Positions 1 through 10,520 of a stretch of 64,000 bases of DNA are shown here, in pieces. Both the position numbers and the translations under genes were made by a program. The number at the start of each line of letters is the position of its first letter. Position 1 is the first letter of the stretch. The DNA is from Apricaphanius iberus. Lineage: Eukaryota; Chordata; Actinopteri; Cyprinodontiformes; Aphaniidae. The notes under the pieces are model-generated. The model saw only the letters and a list, made by a program, of their open reading frames with translations. It made no database searches and had not been told where the DNA came from. The stretch spans positions 808,501 through 872,500 of the forward strand of contig JAPXFQ010002130.1 of the NCBI GenBank assembly GCA_028564705.1, read 5' to 3'.

Positions 1-890
1 CCGTTTAGTATTCTGACCAAGACTGTTGAAGAAAAAAATGATCCTCAATGTGACATTACATGAGCTAAAAGAGTCAAACTATTTTACCACACAGGAGATG
101 CTCCTGAGCGGCGGTGGGGGAGTGTGGTTTAGAACTCTTGATTAGGCTGGTTCATACAGTAAACCAGTGTTTAATTTTTCATTATGATATTAATTTTTAA
201 TATACCGCTATACCGGTGAATAGCTCAGACAACTTCCGGAACATTTCATGTGGAGAAGTGTTTCAGCAGGGACCAATTTCTCAGCTACATTATCTTCACC
301 TCAGTACAGCTATAGGCAGGAGCTATCAGAGCGAAGCACACAATGCTAATGAAGTAATTCCAATAAGAGGAGTCATGTCTGTAGTTTAGAAGTTTATCGG
401 CTTTGAAAGGTCAGACATGAACTGAACAGTATATATTTTAAAAGTGTTTTTGCGAGTAACCAGCAGGGGGGACTGTTGAGCACTATTTGACCGTCTGTAG
501 GTACACACGGTCAACTGCGGCAAAACCTTCTGCCGTATTTTCCCCTGCAGTTATCTGAATATTAAGCTGCTAATAATCTCCTATGGTCGCCATTTTTATT
601 TTACTTCTTCTTTGGCACTTTCCTGTCTGAGTGTGTACTTTGGCGGGATTCTTCAGTACTACATGCAAAGCTAGTACAGGATGCAATTGGTTGCTTGCAT
701 CAATGTGAGGTTAAAAAAAAAGAAAGATAGTTTTAGCAATTAGAACATCAAGAATGTCTACTAGCATAATAATTATTTTAATTATTTTCATATCATTCAC
801 CTGTGTCTGGAAAAACCAACTTGATCCAGTCCATATGAGAGTAAAATGGGCTATTTAAGATAATGTGGGCATGAACGGTCTTATATGGAA
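1..890. other. Non-coding, nothing recognised
   Basis: AT-rich sequence without a convincing open frame, RNA gene or terminal repeat. I see no repeat family that I can name. Confidence 0.4.
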
Positions 891-894
891 AAAA

Positions 895-975
895 CATAGT
901 TAAATATCATAATACCGATATGTTTTAAAAAATATTGTGATATAAAATTTTTTGCCATTACGCTTAGCCCTACTC
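895..975. mobile_element. DNA-transposon end fragment, GATAT-rich type
   Basis: The segment has the ATACCGATATG, ATTGTGATATAAA and TTGCCATTACGC-TTAGCCCTA pattern, seen reversed as the terminal repeat of common teleost elements that begin near CAGGGCTGGGCGATAT. Only one end is present and I see no partner end or target duplication. The family call is from memory. Confidence 0.35.
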
Positions 976-1454
976 TAAATACAATTTAATGAAGAATTTG
1001 TGAATAATTTGGGGGAAGTCCTTTTGCTTGACAGGTCTAAGAAAAGCCATCAGTGCTAGCACTGGTGGCTAGCAGATTCTCTACTTGCTGCAGGGAAGGC
1101 AGCAGCCTCGTGTTCACATTAGTAGTCTAGGCTACTTTGTTTCTCTGAACTTGACCATCATTTGAGTCTTCAAAGTTAATTGTGCACTTATTGGACAAGA
1201 GATGGCTTGCTTTGGTAGTGACTGCACTAGTAGACCGTCCAAGAAGTCTCTGCTCCATTTTTTTTGCTAAGTAAAATTATATTTCTGCTGTGCATGTAAA
1301 ATAGCTGCTTGATTGAAAATCGGTTGAAATAATCAAATTTCTTCTTAACATATTGACTTATTAAAAATTGTTATAATAAAAATTCACATAGTTTTAGTGA
1401 AAGTTATGGACCAACATGGTAAAAAAAAATTGTAAATGGAATATTTAAATAAAT

Positions 1455-1750
1455 TAAATCTGAGATTTTATTTATAGGCCATGTTGCCCAGCCCTACCAG
1501 ACGGTTGTGGCAGATGGCCGCTTGTATTGAGCCACGTTCTGGTTCTGGTTCCGCTGGGGCTCTTCTTGTTAAAGGGGAGTTTTTCCTCTCCACTGTCGCT
1601 ACATGCTTCCTCGGTATGAGGAATTGCTAAGGGATACTGACGGATTGCTGTCAATGAATCAATGCAGTCTGCTGGGATTCCTTACTTACAACACGTTACA
1701 GTTTTATTGAAATGACTTTTCCTTTAAAGAACCTTGAGATTACATCTTTC
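1455..1750 (+). mobile_element. Decayed LINE (L2/Rex-like) 3' untranslated fragment joined to a DNA-element end
   Basis: Positions 1474-1494 carry GGCCATGTTGCCCAGCCCTA, the end of a GATAT-type DNA element. From about 1495 the sequence shares with 45960-46290 and 37710-37960 the order ACGGT-GTGGCAGATG-CCGCTTGTA, TTCTGGTTCTG, AAAGGGGAGTTTTTCCTCTC, CACTGTCGCTACATGCTT, GAGG-ATTGCT and CTTGAGAT-ACAT. In the other copies this block lies just upstream of a LINE 3' terminus. There is no coding sequence. The junction suggests insertion of one element into the other, or a deletion joining them. Confidence 0.6.
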
Positions 1751-2059
1751 TTGGTGTGGGGGGGGGGTCCTAAGTATCCTTGTTTTTAGTCTTCTAATAG
1801 GTAAAAAATAGAGAATAAAAAGTGGTAGAATACATTTTCTTTTTCATGAGCATGTGTAATCCAAAATCCACAAGGTAGAACCTGCTTAGAGAAAACACTG
1901 CCAGCAAAAGACTAATGATGCGATAAGATAAAATTTATGGATCATCTGATTAGCTGTCTAATTGGTAAAATAATTGACGATTAGTCGTTTGTCAAAATAA
2001 TCATTTGTGGTAACCCGACTAGAGACCCAGTCGAGCTGCGGCGGAGGGATTCATAAACA

Positions 2060-2200
2060 CCGGCCCCTTGTCACATCAGCAGGCCCAGTTTGAGGAGCTG
2101 TTGCCCCGCGTAGGTCCAAGCATCGCTCGCAAAGAGACCAACTACAATACTGAGCGGCGGTCCATCTGTCTGTGGTTAGTAAAAGTGTATAATATAATAT
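2060..2200 (+). pseudogene. PIF/Harbinger transposase N-terminal fragment
   Basis: The plus-strand frame reads QAQFEELLPRVGPSIARKET and then NYNTERRSICLW. This matches the remembered PIF/Harbinger pattern F-x-x-L-L-x-x-I/V-G-P-x-I-x-R-x-D/E-T-N-Y-R-x-S-I. The reading frame leaves the family pattern right after SICL-W and runs into non-matching sequence. The catalytic DDE region and the Myb-like partner protein are absent. A second Harbinger fragment at 22.7-23.0 kb (minus strand) stops at the equivalent residue. This is a relic, not a functional gene. Confidence 0.6.
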
Positions 2201-2660
2201 GTGAGCGGCGTGGGACGTGCTGTGATGGAAACAGGCCTGGGTCGAATTTACTCCTCCATAATGGCTGCCCGGGTGAGGAAGCTGTTCATGGGTCACTTCT
2301 CGGCGAGAGAGCAGGGCCTTTGCAGCCAAAATGGCTCTTTTAAAAAGCACTCAAACTGACGGCGTTGAGCGTTTCAAAATATTACTCAAACATACGTAAA
2401 TTGACCTAAGAAACACTTTAGGCATGTTTTTAAGGAGGGAATGATATAATATATATTGAATGTGATGAAAAGCTTTAAAAGGTAGATTTTACACTTTAAG
2501 CTAATAATAACAGATAAACAATGGAATTTAAGATAAAGATCCTTCAGCAGCCCTGTCAGTTGCTAGATTTATCATTTCAAAAAACTGAGCCAAAAGATGT
2601 TTATAGGAAATGTTCAGGATTAATACAGACAATTTACAGATCAGCCTAGGATCTTATTTA

Positions 2661-3060
2661 CAGTACACACACACACACACCCACACACACAGACACACAC
2701 ACACACACACAGTCATATCCAGTTGACAATAAAGCTTTGTCCTTGGGGTCACTCAGGTGCAACAGCTGTCTGCAGTCAAACTACATTTTCAAGCTCCAAG
2801 TCCTGGTTGAAAAAGTATGCAAACACACACACGCACACAGAGCGTGTGTGTGTGTGTTCGCTCCCAACGCTCACTGTACCTGAGAAACTAGGTTCGCCCT
2901 GCCCACATTTCACCTTGAGGCAACGCCTCCAGCCTTGGGAGACAATGGAAGCATTACCGTGTGAGGAGGGTCAGGTGACAGAAACATAAAGTCAGGTCAG
3001 GCGGTGACGTGCTTTAATATACTGCCACGAATACTCTGACACACACACACACACACACAT
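2661..3060. repeat. Cluster of CA/GT microsatellites
   Basis: Three short CA runs lie at about 2661-2711 (interrupted by CCC and AGA), 2822-2857 (CA on the left, then GT, an imperfect inverted pair) and 3038-3060. The open frame across 2723-2989 reads through the middle run and shows no family motif, so I treat it as chance. Confidence 0.85.
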
Positions 3061-3424
3061 GCAGCAGAAACTGTCTGGAGAGACAGAAAATGAGGCACGT
3101 CGAAGCATTACACACTGTATAGGGAATGTAAAATTAGGACTTTCTGTCGTTATCAGTCAGATGTCATCATGGGATATATGATTAACTGAAAGTGCTGGCA
3201 GACAGCATTGCTTTTCAAGTCATCAGCAACTTTGATAATATATGTCTGTTATGATGACATGCAAACCTGAGTAAAGCCAGTTTGACGTAATTTACCTAAA
3301 CATGACAGAAATAATTACATGTCTGCCTTAAGAGCTGCACGTTTAAACAGTGTATGGTTATTTCTTTACTTTACTTACATTTAAACATTATACTTATTTC
3401 AAACAGTATTTTAGGGGAAATGAA

Positions 3425-3560
3425 TGATAAAATATTACGGCTGCACCAATATGAAAATTTGCGGCGATATTAATATTGCTGTTCTAACCAATATCCAATA
3501 TTTACTGATAATATTTATATCTATTTCCCAGCACTTTTGACACCATAAAAGCGACCACAC
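3425..3560. mobile_element. Possible DNA-transposon terminal fragment
   Basis: GGCTGCACCAATATGAAAAT, then GCGGCGATATTAATATTGCT and repeated AATATC words, resemble the ends of teleost elements starting TAGGGCTGCACAATAT. No partner end was found. Confidence 0.3.
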
Positions 3561-6005
3561 ATCCTGCATAGTTTTTCTGCTTCAGTTTACAAGAGTCCCG
3601 GACTCGGACCCTGGTCCTGACTACTTTTATGGGTAGAATGTTTTGTCATTACTTTTAGGTGGTACCCTCAATAGTACCATTTTGTAGGTACCTATTTAAA
3701 GCCCTGTAGTCTGTACCTTTTATTAGCATTAACTTGACAGCCAATCATTGTTGACTTGACATTTCTGACACATAACTTGACCATAATGTAGCCTATGGTC
3801 GCCCATCTGTTTGTTTAATTTTTTTTTTTAAATTAAAAGAACATTTAAAATGGGTTAACAATAAAACTATGAAGTCCATTTACATAATCTAGTTTTGCTA
3901 ATTTATGTATTTTTTGTAAAAAAAAATAAAAAGGATAACTGTACTTTATCCAAGAAATGGTACAAAAAATGTACTTTGTAGTACTGAGGTACATGTATGT
4001 ACCGTTCAGACAATGAAAAAGGTACAGATAGTTACCCTGAGGTTCATCATTCGTCCTTAGACTTTGTTAATGTCTTTTTTGTACTTTGGCGCTCGGGGAT
4101 GTACTCATTGTGTATGTTATTTCTGACAGTGTTCGAGCAGCGCACCGATGACTTGCTCTTGGACTCCAACTTGAAACATTAGGACTTGGACCTCTGAAAT
4201 CGGAAATTGTTGCTAATGGAATTAGCATGTAGCCGGGTTTATGTCATGTTATATTATTTTACTGGATAAATGTAATAACTTCCTAAAGCCTTTCTAAATG
4301 TAAGGGTGAAATATCGATTCTTTGTTGTTTACTAATTTATCTCAAGATGTGTTAATATTTTGCACTTGCTACTGTGTTAGCGTGGTGATAGCAAGGAGGC
4401 ATTTATTCCATTTTTGTTTTAAAGTAAAAGCAAACCACGTATGGTGGCCATAATTCTAGTTTTAAAATCTACACCCTGCTCTCTTATTTAATACTTCCTC
4501 AAGACTAAAGTAATCTCAATCGACTTTTCCCCTTTTTCTACCCGACTTCTTCCTTCCACTAAACTTTTCATTAAAAAGTTTTAATACAGCAATTAACTAT
4601 AGGCTCCTAGCTTGCTTAACAATGACCTTTTAAGGTTTACCAAAAGTACATGATTGTGTAGAGAGAACATTATTCTTATGTTATTAGACACCATAATTAT
4701 CTAAATCAACAGATATAATCTTGAACTTTGATTTTGTGTAATGAATCTATAAATGAGTTTCAAGTTTTGAAATGAAGTGCTGAAATAAATATGGCAATAT
4801 TGTAATTTATTAAGATGATTCACTTTAGTTAAATAGAGCTTTATAGAGACAAAACTATGCACCTTAAGCCTGTTGATTAGCTTTTTATCATTTAAATTAG
4901 CTTCTACAGAAATAATTTCAACAGAAAAGCCACAATTAAAACATGAAATAAAAAATGATACAATTGTGTTAAATTATGTCTTACCTTTAAAACTATTTAT
5001 GTTCTGCTGACAGCTATGTAGGAAAATGATTCCTGCAGGTTCAAACTGTCAGCATCCGTTTTGTTCTAAAAACTGGTTAAACATGTCCAAACTGAACTTC
5101 TTCACACAACCGCTGCTATTCACAGATGTTTCTTTTTCATATCCCTTGCTGCTGAAAACCATACATAAAAGAGCCGAATGAAGTGTGTCAACTCGCACGA
5201 GCTGAAGTATAGCACACCTCGGAGCAGCGAGCGTAACTAAAAGCATGAGGGTGACTCTTCAGTTTGTGGAGTGACTCATGACAATTATCTTGCAGTAAAG
5301 AGACTACTCTCCTTCCTTGTCTCTCCTCTAATCTGGTTAGGTTGCAGTAAAACCAGGTCAGACTATATTAAGCAGCAGGAACCTGTTACCTGCACATGTT
5401 TCTGTTCCTGGGATGACTTTGCTTAACAAAATTTGGTATGTAATTATGACATGAAAATATGCATATTTTGATTACTTTATTATACAAACTGATAGTTTAA
5501 TAATATATTATATACAACCTAATTAATTATAATGTGTAAAGTTACACAAAAGTTACGGTTTGGTTATTTCTTCAAACATTCTAATCAAAACAGAAATAAA
5601 TAAATAAATAAATAAAAATTTACACATGACATTCATTTCTTTTGTTTTTACTTTGATCAGAATTAAATAAATAACCTTTTTTCCTGAATTCTTTCCTTTC
5701 ATTTCTTGAAATTAATTGGTTTTATTATGTTCTATAGCTTAAAAATGTTTAAAGTATAGAACTGAATGGAGATTTGATTTTTTTAAAACAATCAATAAAT
5801 TAGTACAATCATACATAGCCAAAGTAGAAAACATTATAGGCACTTGAAAACAGTCAGTATTAATGTTTAGGAATATTTAATTAATTATTTGCCCCATTTC
5901 ATAATAAAACACACTTAAATAACTTTGGATTTGGCTTGATATTTCAATAACCTAGTAGTACAGCTGTACTTGAGTGCAGCATGGGCACTTGTCCATTTCA
6001 GTCAT
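3561..6005. other. Mostly featureless AT-rich DNA
   Basis: Around 3655-4060 GGTACC-type words recur (GGTGGTACC, GTAGGTACC, AATGGTACAAAAAATG, GAGGTACATG), possibly ends of a short unidentified element. The rest (4060-6005), including AAAT runs near 5598-5620, shows nothing I can name. The open frames at 3997-4182 and 5049-5246 carry no motif. Confidence 0.4.
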
Positions 6006-6009
6006 TGTG

Positions 6010-6185
6010 TATTTAGGCTAGACACTTTATGTGTCTTGCCTGCTGGTGTTGCTGAGAGGGCCAGGTGGGGCTAATGCTATATTCGGTCAGTTTGCCGCAG
6101 GGAAACTGTGGCTATAAATGTAGCCTCAATTTTGAGTGAAGCACTTTGGGGTCATTTGGGCAAGATAAAGTGCTATACAGGCCAT
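6010..6185 (+). repeat. SINE copy, AAGC-CTTTGGGGTC tail family
   Basis: The order is TTGCCTGCTGGTGTTGCTGA, CAGTTTGCCGCAGGGAAACT, GTGGCTATAAATGTAGCCTC, AAGCACTTTGGGGTCATTTG, ATAAAGTGCTATACAGGCCAT. The same block order recurs at 12995-13132, and the tail recurs at 61880-61982, all on the plus strand. It is a common dispersed teleost repeat, recognised from memory, and is non-coding. Confidence 0.6.
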
Positions 6186-6189
6186 CTGC

Positions 6190-6265
6190 CCATCCTTCAG
6201 TAAACTGGTGACCTGTCCAGTGCGTACCCCACCTCTACGCCAATGGCAACTGGAGATAGCCATCT
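6190..6265 (-). repeat. RTE-type SINE/LINE tail fragment
   Basis: AAACTGGTGACCTGTCCAGT, then GCGTACCCCACCTCTACGCC and AATGGCAACTGGAGATAGCC, match the widespread teleost ACCTGTCCAGGGTGTACCCC repeat. The piece at 7600-7770 carries related sequence in the opposite orientation. Confidence 0.5.
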
Positions 6266-6602
6266 TCGGCCCTCATAGAAAAAGTTTTTTTTTAATAATT
6301 TAAACACCAAATATGCCTTAATGTAAATATACCTCTACGAAGTATGTTTCTGACTATATTGGAATGATGGTATTAAATGCGCAGTGTGCTTACTGCAAAT
6401 TAATAACTGCAATAATTCCACAGAAAATGTACTTTTACTCAGTTTTTTTTGTTTTTTGGTCATTTTTATTAATATTTAACTTATTTAATTCACCATGATT
6501 TGTTGTAAAAAGCAGAGGAAAAAATAAAACATGTCTTCCAATTCATGAAAAAATTGGTATTATATACCTACAAAAACAAAACAAAAAACACTTGTTTGTG
6601 TG

Positions 6603-6812
6603 AATTTGGAATACATACATGGTAATAAAATGTGAAACCCATGATCATCCACATGTGAAGCCCATGGAGTCACATGTAAACCACATGTTAAACACTTTAT
6701 TTTCCAAATAAAACCTACATCTGAAAAAAATGTGTGAAACACACATGGCATTACATGTGAAGCCCATGTGTTTACATATGAAACATATGAAACCCGTGTT
6801 AAACAATGAGCT
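6603..6812. repeat. Degenerate ACATGTGAA-CCCATG minisatellite
   Basis: CACATG, GTGAA and CCCATG recur irregularly (for example CATCCACATGTGAAGCCCAT and TTACATGTGAAGCCCATGTG, then CATATGAAACCCGTG). The unit is about 15-25 bp and poorly preserved. The open frames on both strands here (6560-6751, 6645-7052 minus; 6730-7017 plus) come from this repeat, in which stop codons are spaced by the unit, and are not genes. Confidence 0.6.
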
Positions 6813-6850
6813 ACACATTCGATGTACCAGGTACCACATGAGATTACCTT

Positions 6851-6865
6851 GGGGGGGGGGGGGGG
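6851..6865. repeat. Poly-G tract
   Basis: Fifteen consecutive G bases lie in an otherwise AT-rich stretch. The tract is prone to slippage and sequencing error and could form a G-rich structure. No function can be inferred. Confidence 0.9.
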
Positions 6866-7138
6866 ATAAGATACAATATATTGGGATACTGAAACTAAGA
6901 AAATATATACTGGGATTTTTTAAACTTAGTTTTTCAGTAGAAAGACTGTCACCACATTCTAAGCACTCCAAATGTTTCATATACAACACATCTAGTTTTA
7001 TTGCTAGATCTAAGTGATCCCCTGGAAGGAAAAAGGTGAAAGCTGCTACCAACTAGCGCACATACTTTAAATTTTACTACAAAAATACTGTCATCAATAA
7101 TGATTCCATTCAAATTCTAAAAAATTTCAATAAACTTT

Positions 7139-7218
7139 GATACATTGCTTTTGAAGACTTATACAATATTGTGACATAAATCTCAATATATCAACATATC
7201 AGTATTTTCTTACATCCC
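7139..7218. mobile_element. DNA-transposon end, ATATTGTGACATAAAT type
   Basis: ACAATATTGTGACATAAATC, then AATATATCAACATATCAGTA and TTACATCCCTAC, read reversed as GTAGGGATGTAA followed by a GATAT-rich terminus. This is typical of teleost hAT-like ends. Only one end is seen. Confidence 0.4.
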
Positions 7219-7599
7219 TACAGCAAAAGTAACTGTATCTTGACCCGGGCTGACAGAGTTTCTGCAGCAAGGGATTTAGTAATGTTTATAGTATAGATTC
7301 AAACTATCGTGCCTTTAAATGTTTTGACAATTAGAAAAAAAAAAAAAGTTACAGCATGGTTTTGCATGAGATTGAATCGTATATACTACAGCAATAGATT
7401 TATAGAAAACGGATACTAGGAGGATTATTTTCCTAAAGTCACCTATATTATTTCACCACTAAGATAGAAGGAAATGACCCAACGTTGTGAAGGCAGTATC
7501 ACTCAAACTTGAAGTCTTTTAGTTTCCGGCAGCTTCTACTTTGCACCATGCAGTTGTCATATCAATAAATCCACTATTAGTTTATTTTCTACACTCCGC

Positions 7600-7770
7600 T
7601 CAGTCATCTTAAGTGTTGTGGATGGCTAATCCAGCCGTTACAGGGGACATGTGGATAAATCTGGACAAGTCAACAGTCCATCACAAGATCAAGACAGTAC
7701 CATGTGAGTAGCCAATCATGCACCCACATCTAAAAGGAATTTAGAGCTTCTAATTACCATAGCATGAAAG
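7600..7770 (+). repeat. RTE-related SINE fragment
   Basis: GGCTAATCCAGCCGTTACAG, CTGGACAAGTCAACAGTCCA, TCACAAGATCAAGACAGTAC, CATGCACCCACATCTAAAAG and GAATTTAGAGCTTCTAATTA follow, in order, the remembered teleost repeat CTGGACAGGTCGCCAGTC...CAATTTAGAGTCACCAATTA. The copy is old and diverged. Confidence 0.55.
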
Positions 7771-8477
7771 GTTTTGAGCTGTAGAATGAGAATTTTACAG
7801 CTGTAAATTGGCGTATTGGGTGCATGACTTCATAACCGAGGAAGCGACTGTGCCTCAACGGAGTTTGTGTAGGGAAATGTAATTCGGAATATCAGTCTCT
7901 TTATTTCTCATTCAATCAAAGTTAGAGATTATGTCCCCCCCCAAAAAAAATCCACACAGAGGACCTAATCCATGCTAATCAGATTATAGACAGCAGCTCT
8001 CAGCAGAGACGCTGGTCTGGATTGAACACTAACATCAATGTATGCCGTTTCCTGGCTTAAATTGATGGTTTTGAATTTGAGGCCCCAAATACAATGACCA
8101 GAAAAGAGCAGTGGGTTGAGAGTTTAAAAAAAAGGAACAGTGTGGCTTCACAGAGCTTCTTTATCGTGAGCCATTTAAGTACAGAGGAAGTCGACAAGGG
8201 CAAAGTCATTCTTCTGTCATTGCGATGTCAACACTTCTTAATTTTACTTCCAATGGAAGCAGTCAATCGAGGCCGTTGCTAAATGGTTCTAACGGGTTCT
8301 AATGGGTTTATAGAGTTTCAAAGCAATGGATAAAATAAAATGAGTTTAACTCACACAGTAAGAGAACTGACAATGTGATCCAATTTCAAAAAGTTCAGCA
8401 CTGCTTGCCTTAAATTTCCATGTAAGTTAAAATCGCTATTGATCAAGTATTCTGTGACTAAGATGTAGCCTATGAAT
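7771..8477. other. No feature recognised
   Basis: Non-coding. The open frame at 8094-8282 shows no domain or splice signal that I trust. Confidence 0.35.
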
Positions 8478-8705
8478 CAGGGGTGTAAAGGTATGCCAAA
8501 AATCCCACGTCGAACCTTGGTTTTACTTTCACAATTCGGTTCATTTTCAGTACAAGGAACAATATGGGAAAAATAATTATTTTTTTTTTGTAATGAGATT
8601 TAAAATCACACTGTACTTGCAGTAAATTTTAGAGCTGGGTATCGATTCAAATTTCAAGAGTAGATCCGATTCCCAAAGATTAGAATCAATTATCATGATC
8701 CGATT
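8478..8705. mobile_element. Two abutting hAT-like terminal fragments
   Basis: CAGGGGTGTAAAGGTATGCC at 8478, followed by AATTCGGTTCATTTTCAGTA, resembles hAT termini of the CAGGGGTGTAACGGTAC type. At about 8631 TAGAGCTGGGTATCGATTCA starts a second terminus (CGATTCC, ATCCGATTCACGATCC). Neither has a visible partner end, so I read them as nested or deleted remnants. Confidence 0.45.
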
Positions 8706-9600
8706 CACGATCCAAACATACTGCTCTTGGATAGCATAAAAATGTCAAATAAAAATGTAAAATATAAAATAAATAATATAAATTACAAATAACAATACTT
8801 TGTCTTTCTGCCAAAAACAATAAAATCTGGTAGATTAAATTAATATTTTACGCTGTCCTACTCTCTGTGTCAACAGAGTAGGATATTTACAGGACATTGC
8901 ATGAGTTATCTAGGTGATGTGGGAGGGATTACAGCGCACTGCTGGTCTAACGATTTAATCACTGCTGCAGAGTTCCTTTTTTCCAGAGAGCCGTGGTTTC
9001 TAACCACAGAGTTTGTTTTGGTTTCATGTGTCAAATTTTATTTGGACTTTTATTTAAGTGAAAATGAAAGATATTTGATAAATAAGCATTTTAGTATTTA
9101 TGTGGAAAACTGTGGTGATGCTTCCATTCAGGTTCCAGCCGCTGCCAAACAACGTAAATGTTGCTGACTAATTCCTTAAAGAAACATTTTGAACACACAT
9201 TGTTACAGTCAGATGTCTAATCTCATTATATTTTATTGTGACGTTTAGAGAACGATGCCAGCAAAGCCATGTCCTTTGGGTCAGTAACGTTTGTGGTCGC
9301 TAACAGCAACCAATGCTATCAGAAGTGGCTAACCAGGTAACCAGCTAAATCCCCATAATTTCATTTTATAGCAGTTTATAACATCCTGGCTAAGACATGG
9401 ATGGTCTCCACAGACTACATGAGGAGAATGAACCTTTCAATAATATGTAGTGAGTGGTCCACTGGGTCAGCTTTGGTCTTCAGAGGAAAGAAGAGCCTTT
9501 TGCCAAGGCGGCAACATTTTCACCGACCTTGTTTCAAGAAAGGCACTGTCATGCTCATGGCGTTATGGCTCCTGCTTACACAATGTTATGGGGAGCCTAA
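8706..9600. other. No feature recognised
   Basis: The open frame at 8901-9167 has no identifiable motif and no neighbouring exon. Nothing else stands out. Confidence 0.35.
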
Positions 9601-9601
9601 A

Positions 9602-10001
9602 GGTGCATTCAGACCGCAAGCTTTGTCAGGGTCAAGCAACGCACATAAAGCGACTAATTCTGCGCATATACACAGAAGATAGATTTTCAAGCTTGGCCTA
9701 TCTCTGCTGGATGTTTTAAACACTCGTGGAACGTGATTGGCTAGGCAGCTAGCAACTCTGATTGGTTGCTGTGCTGCGTCAAGAGTGTTAGGACCGTCAT
9801 AAGTTCAACTGGCTGAACTTCTGTGTTGCTAGCGTTATGAGCTTTGAAGTTTGAAATGCAGGAAAAGCTTGAAAAGTTGACGGAGCCAAAGCTCACAAAG
9901 CGCCGCAGAGACCACAACGCTCCTTTAACGGCCTCAACCGTAGACTTAACATGTAAACTTGACGTTGCTGACACTGACAAAGCCTGCGGTCTGAACGCAG
10001 C
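9602..10001. mobile_element. Short inverted-repeat element, Harbinger-like
   Basis: The left end GGTGCATTCAGACCGCAAGC, then TTTGTCAGGGTCAAGCAACG, is mirrored on the right by the reverse complement GCTGCGTTCAGACCGCAGGC, then TTTGTCAGTGTCAGCAACG. That is about 40 bp of imperfect inverted repeat. AAA flanks both sides, compatible with a 3-bp duplication, though A-rich flanks make this weak. The interior has no transposase. The 131-residue minus-strand frame at 9741-10136 crosses the right end and is incidental. The same terminus (TTGGTCTGAATGCAGC) recurs at 23155-23171 next to a Harbinger transposase fragment, which supports the family link. Confidence 0.6.
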
Positions 10002-10031
10002 AAAAGTATCCTCTCTTCTGGTCGGCCCATA

Positions 10032-10520
10032 GGTCCCCTGGCTGAAAAAATAATGAATGGAAGTCAATTGAGCACAAAAGTTATTTTGTGGTCTGCCTTC
10101 TGTTACGTCCTGAATCACAAATATGTTATACCTCAAATTAAATTATTACTAATGATATGCGTTTCAACTGTGTTTGTCAAGTCGCATATATGACATCCTG
10201 GGCTATAGGTAGCTAGCACTAGCTAGACCTTGATATACTCACCAAGACCTTTTAGAGCTCCTTTGTGCTGGCTCTCACTTTCACTCAACAGATCTATAGT
10301 GGTTTAATACTCACTCCTTCATCCTGGAGGAAGGAGGCGAATCACGGCCATTTTCCCCTGTCTTCTTCTTCAGTTGTAGTCACAACACCTAAAGTAACTT
10401 CTGTCGCCGGTCGAAAATGAGCATTTTATCTACATCATAATTTGTCTTCAAAATTCACGGTGATCAGAAAATAACTCATCGCTCCACTGACTTTAATTAA
10501 TTTTTTGCCAGTAGGGGGCC
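10032..10520. mobile_element. Second short inverted-repeat element
   Basis: The left end GGTCCCCTGGCTGAAAAAAT, then AATGAATGGAAGTCAATTGA, resembles the reverse complement of the right end: GGCCCCCTACTGGCAAAAAA, then TTAATTAAAGTCAGTGGAGC. I see no transposase and no clear target duplication. It lies 30 bp from the preceding element. Superfamily unknown. Confidence 0.45.

Noticed and set aside
2661..3060. CA clusters as a possible CRISPR-like array
   Set aside because: Simple dinucleotide runs with no constant-length spacers or repeats; the genome is eukaryotic.
6645..7052. 135-residue minus-strand frame
   Set aside because: It spans the ATG-rich minisatellite and the poly-G tract; no domain, and the plus strand is open too.
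9741..10136. 131-residue minus-strand frame
   Set aside because: It crosses the right terminus of a short inverted-repeat element and has no motif.
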